Origin: Bacteroidota bacterium
GTDB lineage: Bacteria; Bacteroidota; Bacteroidia; Bacteroidales; PUMT01
NCBI GenBank assembly: GCA_003567115.1
Contig: PXAP01000329.1
Span: 1-16,734 of the forward strand
Reading direction: 5' to 3'
DNA: 16,734 nt
Shown: positions 8,419 through 15,541 of the stretch, piece by piece
How positions within the stretch are numbered: position 1 is the first letter of the stretch
Layout of the letters: the number at the start of each line of letters is the position of its first letter
Program-made: the position numbers and the translations under genes
The notes under the pieces: model-generated
What the model was told of the DNA's origin: nothing
Seen by the model: only the letters and a program-made list of their open reading frames with translations
Database searches by the model: none

Positions 8419-9189
8419 TCATTGCTCCGTCAATTCCGGCAGCAGCTCGTCTTTTACCCATTTGAATTCCGGTTCAAATTCCAGTGCCTTGAGGTATGTT
8501 ATACGGGCAAGCGACCTGTTTCCGGTTTCCCGGTAGCTTTTTGCAAGTCCCACCAGGGTATTGAGGTAAAGCCAGCGGTGAATATCCATCATTTCGGCCT
8601 CCAGCAATCTTATCGCCCGGCTGTAGCTTCTGACGGCTTCCTCTTTTGATCCTCCGAGTGCTGAAGGAGCGTAGTACATTGCATTGCCGTGTTCAATCCA
8701 TCCTGACGGGTCTTGCGGATCTGTCTCTATTGCCTTGTCAACAAGATTCATGCTTCTTCGTCCCCAAAACACCGCCCTCCACGGAGCCATGGAGATCCTG
8801 TAGGCATAAAGGGCTGCCTGGATAGCGTAAGCCGATGATTCGTAGCCGGGAGCAGCAGCCAGTTTATCTATCTTTTCTTCTGCAAGTGAAATCTGCTCCC
8901 GGGCCACGGATTCGTTATCTGCTCCCAGGTTATATCCTATGTACCCGTATCTGGCCAGTATCAGTTCATATAAAACATCTGTATTGCCCGATTGGCTGTA
9001 TTGATCTTCCAGTATTTTTATTGCTTCCGGCCATTGATCCATCCTGTCGTGAACATAGGCCTTGTAGATCATTTTTGAAGGGTTGCCTGTCTCAGCTTTC
9101 AATTTGGTGCTGAAAAGGATGGCAAAAAAAATAAGGAACAGGGGATTATATATTGATGTCATGATATTTTCTTTTTGAGTATTGTTCAT
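8419..9189 (-). CDS. Exported TPR-repeat protein at the end of the carotenoid operon
   Basis: About 256 residues, function unknown. An N-terminal hydrophobic segment (NPLFLIFFAILFS, then KLKAE) looks like a signal peptide, so the protein should act in the periplasm. The rest is helical with TPR-like pieces: AIQAALYAYR near the middle, a block around DPQDPSGWIEHGNAMYY, then SYSRAIRLL and a final repeat ending in YLKALEFEPEF. The start is uncertain: ATG 9195 directly abuts an AGGA, ATG 9189 has that AGGA at a 6-base spacing and is preferred, and ATG 9162 would also leave a signal peptide. The gene overlaps the end of the glycosyltransferase gene (17-50 bp depending on the start), so it is co-translated with the pathway enzymes. 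It may hold or carry the pigment or an enzyme complex, but nothing in the sequence proves this. Confidence 0.82.
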   Translation of the reverse strand: MNNTQKENIMTSIYNPLFLIFFAILFSTKLKAETGNPSKMIYKAYVHDRMDQWPEAIKILEDQYSQSGNTDVLYELILARYGYIGYNLGADNESVAREQISLAEEKIDKLAAAPGYESSAYAIQAALYAYRISMAPWRAVFWGRRSMNLVDKAIETDPQDPSGWIEHGNAMYYAPSALGGSKEEAVRSYSRAIRLLEAEMMDIHRWLYLNTLVGLAKSYRETGNRSLARITYLKALEFEPEFKWVKDELLPELTEQ

Positions 9190-10423
9190 ATACATTCCTG
9201 CCTTTCCATATAAGCTGTTGTTGTATTTTGTTCTGAACAGCCTTTATTATCATTATACAGAAAGATAATTGCTGAAGCGGAGCCAGTATTAAATTTTGCA
9301 GGGGCGATTGCCGGCTGAGAATTGAAATGATTATCCGGTGAAGGGTTAGGAAAAAAATAAATACAAGGGAAAGCGTCAGTGAGAGGCAGAGAAGGACAGG
9401 AATAAAACCCAGGCTTGTTATAAGGGCAAAAACTATGGCCACGGCAGTGTATCCGCCGAAGTACTCCGGTACGTTTTTGGAGAATCCTTCTATTGCTTCA
9501 GCCCATGATCCGTACATACGGCAGGAAATATCACCGTTGCTCAGAACGGTATGGGTGCGCAGGCCCTTTTTCTTCATCAGCCTGAAGATCTTTATATCCT
9601 CAACCATCTCGCATCTGAGCTCGCTATGGAACTTATGGCTATGATAAACAGATGCCCTGAAAAGCATAAACTGTCCGTTGGCAGCCGAAAAAGATGGCCG
9701 GCGGGATATTCTGGTCAGAATCAGGGGTAAAAGCCCGGCCAGAGCCCAGTTCATAACCGGCACAGTGATCTTTTCTCCGAATGTATGCATGACCTGCTGT
9801 GGAAAAATCGAAAACAGATCGAGCCGGTACCGCTGCACATGCGCGAGGCTGTTTGTTATAAGGGAGGGTTTGACTCTCACGTCTGCATCAATAAAAAGCA
9901 GGTATTCACCTTTGGCAGCAAGGGCAAGCTGCCGGCAGGCATGGTTTTTGCCAAGCCAGTCCAACGGAAGCGGGGATCCGTCAACAACCCTGATCCTGCT
10001 GTCTTTTTTCATGAAATCACACACTATCTGAGCGGTATGGTCTTCTGACATATCGTCGCAGACCAGAATTTCGTAATTTTTATAATCCTGCTTTGAAAGA
10101 TCATTCAGCAGGTTGCCTATATTTTTTTCTTCATTGCGTACAGGGATCAGGACAGAGATTAGAGGAGGGGAAACGTTACGGGATACCGGTTTTTCATAAC
10201 GGGCTCCCGGCCCCGGATAGTTATTCGGGGCAGCGGTCCGGGTGGAAGTATCGTTTGCCCGGAGAAGAGGCCGGGAGTGGCTTTGGTGTTGTCTTCCTGC
10301 CGGGACAGGGGAATCTCCGCTGGCCGGTGCTTTTTTCAGCCACTGCCGTGTAAGCAGGTTTGACATGCTTACCATAAAGCGCAGCATAAGGAAAGCGAAT
10401 ATGAAATAGGCCAGAGAGATCAT
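9146..10423 (-). CDS. Family-2 glycosyltransferase, probable carotenoid glycosyltransferase (CruC/CruG-like)
   Basis: Predicted to transfer a sugar from a nucleotide sugar to a carotenoid hydroxyl at the inner membrane. Counting from ATG 10423 (425 residues): an N-terminal membrane segment (about 2-18); a Pro/Ser/Arg-rich linker (about 30-85); a GT-A domain with LISVLIPVRNEE, an early CDD (about 122-124), the metal-binding DAD at 169-171, and a VED motif with Asp266; then two or more membrane segments (about 330-400). This layout fits CruC of Chlorobaculum and CruG of cyanobacteria, both GT2. An alternative GTG start at 10450 adds 9 residues. ATG 10423 is preferred because it forms an ATGA overlap with the acyltransferase stop. 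The acceptor is inferred from its place beside cruF; a glycolipid acceptor is the main alternative. Confidence 0.87.
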   Translation of the reverse strand: MISLAYFIFAFLMLRFMVSMSNLLTRQWLKKAPASGDSPVPAGRQHQSHSRPLLRANDTSTRTAAPNNYPGPGARYEKPVSRNVSPPLISVLIPVRNEEKNIGNLLNDLSKQDYKNYEILVCDDMSEDHTAQIVCDFMKKDSRIRVVDGSPLPLDWLGKNHACRQLALAAKGEYLLFIDADVRVKPSLITNSLAHVQRYRLDLFSIFPQQVMHTFGEKITVPVMNWALAGLLPLILTRISRRPSFSAANGQFMLFRASVYHSHKFHSELRCEMVEDIKIFRLMKKKGLRTHTVLSNGDISCRMYGSWAEAIEGFSKNVPEYFGGYTAVAIVFALITSLGFIPVLLCLSLTLSLVFIFFLTLHRIIISILSRQSPLQNLILAPLQQLSFCIMIIKAVQNKIQQQLIWKGRNVYEQYSKRKYHDINI

Positions 10424-11040
10424 GCAAGTTGCTTTTGGCGTTTTACACACTTTTTATAAAAATCGTTGTAGCTGCCGGCAAGATCATCAAAAACAAATTC
10501 CTCTGTTTGGGGATAATCTTCAAGATATATATAAAGGGAGGGTTTCCTGTGTGAAAAATAATCCGTCAGGTTGGCCATAAATAAAACATGGACCGGATTG
10601 GCAGCATTTTCCAGGATCCTGAACCATCCTTTTTGGAAATTTATAATATCTGTGTATTGCGATTGCAACTTTCCCTGAGGAAACAGCGTCAGCAGGTTAT
10701 TATTATCTTCCAGCAGTTTGCCGGCATAATTTATAGATTCCAGTACGGAGCGGCTGCCGGGGTCGATTGAAAATGCCCCCAGTCTCCTGAAGAATTTTAT
10801 TTTTCTGAGCTGTTTTTCGAGCATCATAAGATAAAACCGGCGTTTAAACAACCTGCAATTGAGCTCATAGGAAAAGAAACCGTCCCACCAGCTGAAGTGG
10901 TTGCCTATAAGCAGCAATGGCAAACCCTTATCCCGGTACTCTCCGTGAATTTCTGTTTTCCTGAAATCTTTCCATAATATATACCGGAAATAATTTCTGA
11001 AGAACAGGTGGTGCAACCAGAAATGTTTTGCTTTTATCAT
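10420..11040 (-). CDS. PlsC-fold acyltransferase, probable carotenoid-glycoside acyltransferase (CruD-like)
   Basis: 206 residues. The acyltransferase HX4D motif is present as NHFSWWD (His48, Asp53), with GSRSV following near 95-99 and FPQG at 120-123 standing in for the usual FPEG; Gln in place of Glu is notable but I recall it in some relatives. There is no obvious signal peptide; a hydrophobic patch (about 40-46) precedes the HX4D motif, as in membrane-associated members. Its gene overlaps cruF upstream and the glycosyltransferase downstream by 4 bp each (ATGA), so the three are almost certainly one translation unit. By analogy with CruD of Chlorobaculum, which puts a fatty acyl group on chlorobactene glucoside, it likely esterifies the sugar added by the next gene. 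A role in phospholipid or lipid A acylation is less likely in this setting. Confidence 0.86.
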   Translation of the reverse strand: MIKAKHFWLHHLFFRNYFRYILWKDFRKTEIHGEYRDKGLPLLLIGNHFSWWDGFFSYELNCRLFKRRFYLMMLEKQLRKIKFFRRLGAFSIDPGSRSVLESINYAGKLLEDNNNLLTLFPQGKLQSQYTDIINFQKGWFRILENAANPVHVLFMANLTDYFSHRKPSLYIYLEDYPQTEEFVFDDLAGSYNDFYKKCVKRQKQLA

Positions 11041-11690
11041 ACAAAGCGGTAAATAATGTTCAGGGAAATTATAAAGCCGGCCTGCACAGCGAACAGGCCT
11101 GATGCAATCCTGTTCTCAGCACGCACCTTAAAGATATGCAACATAGAAAGAAATACAAATGATATTATGAACCAGGCAGTATAGTTCTGAAACGGAATAT
11201 CGCCTCCCTGCCATTCCCACATATTCATTCTGATTGCAACCGGTTCAAGAATAACGTCGTAGGCAACCATAAGCAGGGCTCCGGCAATAACCTGCATCCA
11301 GCGGCTGATACCGGTGCGGCTTACCAGATGGTAAACAAAATAGATCAGCATAAGCCAGTTGGCTCCGATAATCAGCGGGGTGTCCATAAGTTTTGCACCA
11401 AGTACCTGTTCATACCGGTAATCACCAAAAACCAATCCCGTATAAACCCCTGCTACCTCCACCAGGAAACCTGCCACCGCAATTATAAAATAAAGCACAA
11501 CGTGTTTTGCAGACCAGGGAGTGTGGTACAGCATCAGAAGTGCCAGGTTCATAATAAGTGTGTAGGGGGTGAGAATTTCGATATAACTTTTCGTTGACGG
11601 AAAAGTGAGGCCGAAAATTCCCACTGTGTAGAAAATTACCAGTATTACCAGTACTTTGCCCGGATCCGGCATTTTTATTTTAAAACTCAT
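11037..11690 (-). CDS. cruF: Carotenoid 1'/1,2-hydratase of the CruF type (DUF422 family)
   Basis: 217 residues, an integral membrane protein with about six or seven hydrophobic segments. In studied CruF proteins the enzyme adds water to the psi end of gamma-carotene or a similar carotenoid to give a tertiary 1'-hydroxyl. Family features seen here are Glu78 followed by GVYTGLVFGDYRY (81-93), a membrane DVILEP stretch with Asp145 and Glu149, the WEW at 158-160, and a PFQNYTAW block ending at Trp173. The length is somewhat shorter than cyanobacterial CruF as I recall it. The gene shares an ATGA overlap with the acyltransferase gene and is preceded by a 292-bp gap to the desaturase. The family call is strong; the exact substrate depends on upstream carotenoid genes outside the window. 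Confidence 0.9.
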   Translation of the reverse strand: MSFKIKMPDPGKVLVILVIFYTVGIFGLTFPSTKSYIEILTPYTLIMNLALLMLYHTPWSAKHVVLYFIIAVAGFLVEVAGVYTGLVFGDYRYEQVLGAKLMDTPLIIGANWLMLIYFVYHLVSRTGISRWMQVIAGALLMVAYDVILEPVAIRMNMWEWQGGDIPFQNYTAWFIISFVFLSMLHIFKVRAENRIASGLFAVQAGFIISLNIIYRFV

Positions 11691-11982
11691 TTTTATTTAA
11701 AAAGTTCTTTTTACTGTATATAGTTTAGTGCAACATAATAACCCGAGTCCTATGTTAATGCCATTTGGCTATGCAAATATTTTAGCTAATTTTTACTCAT
11801 TATTTAAACCAAAAATCAATGGTCTTGTTCAAATTGCCGGCCCGATTATTCAGAACCGGCCTGAATTTTCCGTTATCAGACGGCTGAATTGATTTCCATG
11901 CATGCAATACCCGTTATCATGCAATTATCAAATAACTTATAACAGGAAATTCCGGACGCACGCGCCAGCCGGGATTCTTTCC
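11691..11982. other. Spacer between the desaturase gene and cruF
   Basis: 292 bp, AT-rich, no supported gene. It is the only real gap in the carotenoid cluster, so cruF may have its own promoter, although no full -33/-7 pair is visible. A small dyad (TTCAG, 7-base loop, CTGAA) lies at 11849-11865 and could be a weak 3' end for the desaturase transcript, but there is no T tract. On the minus strand the heptamer TTGCATG occurs twice around 11898-11930, which could be a regulator site or chance. Confidence 0.4.
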
Positions 11983-13458
11983 TTACCGGCATGACTTAAT
12001 CTCTTTGTCAATGATCTTTGCAGATGCAAGGCAGAGAGGGATTCCGCCTCCCGGGTGAACGCTCCCACCGGTAAAGAAGAGGTTTTTGTATTTTTTCCTG
12101 AAATTCGGGTGACGGTTGAAGGCGGCAAGCATACTGTTGGAGCTTGGTCCGTACAGGGACCCCCTGAACGACCCTGTTTCCTTTTCAATGCTTCGCGGAT
12201 CTGCCACCCTCTCAAAGAGAATGTGTTTTTCAATATCAAGATCCAGAATACGGCTGATCCTGGCAGTTATATTTTTCCTTGTTTCTGCAATCATTCCGTC
12301 CCAGTCCTGACCTGTATTCTCGGGTGCATTTACCATTACGTACCAGTTTTCAAAGCCTTCAGGCGCATCCTGTTTTACGGCCCTGGAGCTGATATATATA
12401 TAGACGGTCGGATCGGGGCTGATGGTTTTATGATTGAAAAGATGACGGAACTCCTCATGGTAATTACCTGAAAACAAGATGTTATGCAGCTCCAGCGGGG
12501 GTACCGCAGCCTCAACTCCCCAGTAAAATATAAGCGCCGATGTTGAACGCTGAAGCTTTACCAGTCCGGAAGGAATTTTTTCAGATGGCATTAGTTCTTC
12601 ATAGAACATATTTACATCTGTATTGGTTACCACGATATCGGCAGGGATGAATTGCTTTTCCGTCCTGACACCCTCAATCACCCTGCCGGCATGAATTATC
12701 TCTTTTACCTCCGTGTTCATATGAAATTCAACTCCCACTCTTTTTGCAAGTGCGGTAAGGGAAGTTATAATATCATATATTCCCTTATCGGGGAAAAAGG
12801 TCCCGGTGCCGTGCTCCAGGTGTGGTATAATGTTGAGTGTTGCCGGTGCCTTGTAAGGGCTGGACCCGTTATAGGTAGCATAGCGATCGAACATCTGCAC
12901 CATCCTGCTGTCGGAAAACCATCTTTTGTTCCTTTGATGCATAGTGAGAAAGGGATCAAGGCGGAAGGCGTTAATCATTGTCTTTATGAACGCTTTCGAT
13001 TTAAAATTTTCGGCTTTGTGAAGTGAGCTGAAGAGGAAAGATTCTGCCGTGAGATCATATAATTGCCTGCTTTTTCTGAAAAAGCTTTCCAGTCTTTCCG
13101 GGGGCACTCCGCTCTGTGCATTAACCTCTTCAGCAAATTTTTCAGGATCCTGCCATGCATTTATAATGCAGCCGTCATCCCAGAAATATTTGCAGGAAAG
13201 ATCGAGCCTTTTATAATTGAAATGGTCGCGTGGATTTTCCCCGCAGAGGAAAAAAAGTTCGTCAATCAGTCCGGGCAGTGTAAGCAGTGATGGTCCGCGG
13301 TCAAACCTGAATCCCCTGAAATGGAGTTCCGAGACCTTTCCCCCGGTTTGTTCTGCCTGTTCAAAAAGTTTCACCCTGTAACCCTTTTTTGCCAGACGGA
13401 TTGCCGATGCCAGTCCACCGATACCCGAACCTGTTATTACTGCTCTCCTGTAATTCAT
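11983..13458 (-). CDS. CrtI/CrtD-type carotenoid desaturase (FAD-dependent)
   Basis: 491 residues of the phytoene-desaturase superfamily. The N-terminus has the dinucleotide fold GSGIGG (10-15) with Glu33 at the end of the second strand, followed by FDRGPSLLTLP (about 52-62), a family hallmark. The C-terminus has FFTGGSVHPGGG and an LASAKIID helix that complete the FAD site. It is membrane-associated by family knowledge. Its place next to cruF makes a CrtD role (desaturation at C3',4' of a 1'-hydroxycarotenoid) more likely than phytoene desaturation, but no motif I can read separates CrtI from CrtD with certainty. No phytoene synthase gene lies beside it, whereas crtI often adjoins crtB in Bacteroidota; this also favours CrtD. 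A 297-bp intergenic region separates it from the divergent proC start. Confidence 0.9.
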   Translation of the reverse strand: MNYRRAVITGSGIGGLASAIRLAKKGYRVKLFEQAEQTGGKVSELHFRGFRFDRGPSLLTLPGLIDELFFLCGENPRDHFNYKRLDLSCKYFWDDGCIINAWQDPEKFAEEVNAQSGVPPERLESFFRKSRQLYDLTAESFLFSSLHKAENFKSKAFIKTMINAFRLDPFLTMHQRNKRWFSDSRMVQMFDRYATYNGSSPYKAPATLNIIPHLEHGTGTFFPDKGIYDIITSLTALAKRVGVEFHMNTEVKEIIHAGRVIEGVRTEKQFIPADIVVTNTDVNMFYEELMPSEKIPSGLVKLQRSTSALIFYWGVEAAVPPLELHNILFSGNYHEEFRHLFNHKTISPDPTVYIYISSRAVKQDAPEGFENWYVMVNAPENTGQDWDGMIAETRKNITARISRILDLDIEKHILFERVADPRSIEKETGSFRGSLYGPSSNSMLAAFNRHPNFRKKYKNLFFTGGSVHPGGGIPLCLASAKIIDKEIKSCR

Positions 13459-13558
13459 ACTATTTTGTGTTACTAAATAACATGAAGGATTTCTATGAAT
13501 TTTTTATATCAATGTGTTTGGCAATGACTTTAAGTTCCTGCGAATTTAAATGTTTTTG

Positions 13559-13582
13559 CAAAATTATCAGATATATTATCTG
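13559..13582 (-). promoter_or_regulatory. Possible promoter and operator of the desaturase gene
   Basis: On the minus strand TAATTTTG (13566-13559) matches the Bacteroidota -7 consensus TAnnTTTG, about 100 bases before the desaturase ATG. Directly upstream lies a perfect 6-bp dyad with a 3-base centre, CAGATA-TAT-TATCTG (13568-13582), in the spacer where a repressor or activator could bind. No TTTG is seen at -33. The match and the dyad are read from sequence; the function is inferred. Confidence 0.38.
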
Positions 13583-13755
13583 TTATATGCCGGTTGTTTC
13601 CATAGCATTAATGATTTGCCCGTTTTTTAATTATTTTTGTATGCTTTGACATAGTTTGCCGGTATTGACCTGACAGTTAGGCAACGGGTTAATCAATGGC
13701 ATCCTGTAAGCCGGAAACAAAGAAATATACAATAAATAATCTAAATTATTTCACC

Positions 13756-14586
13756 ATGGAAAAACTTAGTAAAAACAGCCGTATAGCCATTCTGGGTGCC
13801 GGGAATATAGGCCTTTCTATAGCCAGGGGACTGTTAAGATCTGAGAAGTTTATCCCCGGCAATATATGCCTTACCCGCAGGCGCATACATCTGCTTTCGA
13901 AAATGGAAGAGACAGGTGTGAAGATTCTCAAAGACAATATTCATGCGGTAAAGTCATCCGATGTTATAATAATCGCTGTGGAGCCCCAGCAGATAGACGG
14001 GTTGCTGAAGGAGATCAAGTCTGTGCTGGAGGCGGGCCGGCATATGATTATCTCGGTTGTTACAGGGGTTAAGATCAGGCAGATAGAGCAAATTGCCGGA
14101 GAGGGGATTTCCATTATCAGGGCCACCCCAAATATTGCAATATCAGTCGGTGAATCCATTACCTGCCTTGCAAGTAACGGAATAAGCGGAGATGCTCTCG
14201 AAATTGCAAGCGGCCTGTTTGATCTTGTTGGCAGTACCCAGGTTATAAATGAAGAGGAGATGATTGCTGCAACAGCTATCGGTGCCTGTGGTGTTGCCTT
14301 TTTCCTTCGTGCCATTCGGGCTGCTTCACAAGGGGGGATAGAGATCGGCTTGCAGTCCGATCATGCCCTTAAAATAGTCACTCATACCGCTAAAGGAGCA
14401 GCATCGCTGCTGTTGGCTGCGGGCAGTCACCCTGAACAGGAAATTGACAAGGTGACAACTCCCAAGGGTTGCACTATTGCCGGCCTCAATCTTATGGAAT
14501 ATGAAGGTTTCAGTTCTGCCATGATAAAGGGGATCTCCCTTTCAGCCGAAAAAGCCGCATTGTTATACAGAGAGGATAAAATTTAA
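13756..14586 (+). CDS. proC: Pyrroline-5-carboxylate reductase
   Basis: Last step of proline synthesis: reduces 1-pyrroline-5-carboxylate with NAD(P)H, in the cytoplasm. The chosen ATG at 13756 gives 276 residues, typical for ProC; an upstream ATG at 13696 would add a 20-residue tail with no counterpart in the family. The N-terminus has the Rossmann fold IAILGAGNIG (about 9-18 from this start), then VIIIAVEPQQ, and ATPNIA before the C-terminal domain. The C-terminal signature is TTPKGCTIAGL, with Lys where many ProC have Gly. It is followed by GFSSAMIKGI, the dimerisation helix. It is divergent from the desaturase gene and stands alone. Its stop overlaps the first bases of the 107-bp duplication downstream. 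Confidence 0.95.
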   Translation: MEKLSKNSRIAILGAGNIGLSIARGLLRSEKFIPGNICLTRRRIHLLSKMEETGVKILKDNIHAVKSSDVIIIAVEPQQIDGLLKEIKSVLEAGRHMIISVVTGVKIRQIEQIAGEGISIIRATPNIAISVGESITCLASNGISGDALEIASGLFDLVGSTQVINEEEMIAATAIGACGVAFFLRAIRAASQGGIEIGLQSDHALKIVTHTAKGAASLLLAAGSHPEQEIDKVTTPKGCTIAGLNLMEYEGFSSAMIKGISLSAEKAALLYREDKI

Positions 14587-14783
14587 CCTTATTAATTCAT
14601 AAATATTAGCATTCTGACAGAAATCAGTGCCCTGGCATCTTTGTGGTGAGAAATTTTTACCCCCAAAGTTCAAAGGATTAAGGAAATATATAACCTTATT
14701 AATTCATAAATATTCGCATTCTGACAGAAATCAGTGCCCTGGCATCTTTGTGGCCAAAAATTTTTGTCTTCGTGGTTCAAAGG
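14584..14783. repeat. Intergenic direct duplication, 107-bp period
   Basis: Copy 1 starts at 14584 and copy 2 at 14691. The first 63 bases (14584-14646 and 14691-14753) are identical except for one A/C change. Similarity then fades over about 20 bases and returns as TTCAAAGG (14669-14676 and 14776-14783) at exactly the same 107-bp offset. The core has a small dyad, TTCTGACAGAA. The TTTGTGG and CTTCGTGGTTCAAAGG segments resemble dispersed repeats I know from many environmental bacteria that translate on the other strand to NHEGHEE-like peptides. A frame crossing the repeat (14627-14821) is not a believable gene. The rest of the spacer (14784-14953) is very AT-rich leader DNA for yqgE with no clear site. 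Confidence 0.9.
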
Positions 14784-14953
14784 CCGGGGATGTTACCAGG
14801 TTTATGTATAAGGCAGGTTAAATTTTCTTAAATTTTACTCTCCTTCTACTTTTCAGGAAAATTTCTGGTATGTGATTTGAGTAATTGAAATTAAAGAATA
14901 AAAAATTTTGTAATAATCTTGCAGTTTAATTAAATTGCTTAAAAAGACAAAAA

Positions 14954-15541
14954 GTGGATTTAACATTTGATCTTTTCAAAATCGATCATAACATCAGGCC
15001 GAAACAGGGTAGGGTATTGATATCCGATCCTTTCCAGAATGATGACTATTTCAAACGTTCGGTGGTATTTCTTACCGAACATAATGAAAAAGGTTCGGTA
15101 GGTTTTGTCCTTAATAAGCCTGTAGATGTTGCCATAAATGAAATTCTGGCCGATTTTCCTTCCATTGATACCACCATATCGGTTGGTGGTCCTGTAGGCA
15201 CCGATTCGGTACATTATATTCACAGGTTGGGGGATTTAATACCCAACAGCGTAGAGGTAATGAAAAATATCTGGTGGGGGGGTGATTTTGAAGTTGTGAA
15301 AGAGCTTATAAACCAGGGAGCTTTAAAAAATGACCGGATCAGATTTTTTGTAGGTTACTCCGGATGGGAACCCAAACAGCTGGAAAGGGAGATTTCTGAA
15401 AATTCATGGGTGGTCAGCGAGCTGGACAGTGGACTGATAATGGACAGCCACAGTAAAGAATTCTGGAAGATGTTGCTGAATACTCTTGGCGGCAAGTATA
15501 AATTGTGGACAAATTTCCCCGAAAATCCCGGCATGAATTAA
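14954..15541 (+). CDS. yqgE: YqgE/AlgH family protein
   Basis: 195 residues, cytoplasmic, biochemical role not established; AlgH was first named as a regulator of alginate genes in Pseudomonas. Family features: QGRVLISDPF (18-27) leading into a strand with VVFLTEH, then GSVGFVLNKP (47-56), VGGPVG (77-82), WWGGDFEVVKELI (from 107) and the GYSGW turn at 134-138. Start GTG 14954 is chosen because a stop (TAA 14927) closes the frame upstream, no ATG precedes the conserved region, and the resulting N-terminus (DLFKIDHN) fits Bacteroidota relatives. Its stop codon overlaps that of the converging aminotransferase gene by 4 bases (TTAA). Confidence 0.95.
   Translation: MDLTFDLFKIDHNIRPKQGRVLISDPFQNDDYFKRSVVFLTEHNEKGSVGFVLNKPVDVAINEILADFPSIDTTISVGGPVGTDSVHYIHRLGDLIPNSVEVMKNIWWGGDFEVVKELINQGALKNDRIRFFVGYSGWEPKQLEREISENSWVVSELDSGLIMDSHSKEFWKMLLNTLGGKYKLWTNFPENPGMN

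Noticed and set aside
11937..12239. 100-codon minus-strand frame overlapping the end of the desaturase gene
   Set aside because: It lies mostly inside the desaturase gene in another frame and its peptide has no family character.
13482..13649. Hydrophobic, Cys-rich 55-codon frame between the desaturase gene and proC
   Set aside because: Hydrophobic and Cys/Phe-rich translation is expected from T-rich intergenic DNA; it would cover the likely desaturase promoter and has no ribosome site.
13620..13755. proC promoter around TATGCTTTG and TAGTTTG
   Set aside because: Both are one base off the TAnnTTTG spacing and no -33 TTTG stands at a proper distance from the second; too weak to list.
14627..14821. 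64-codon frame crossing the 107-bp duplication
   Set aside because: Its two halves are simply the repeat read in one frame; no start context and no protein family resemblance.
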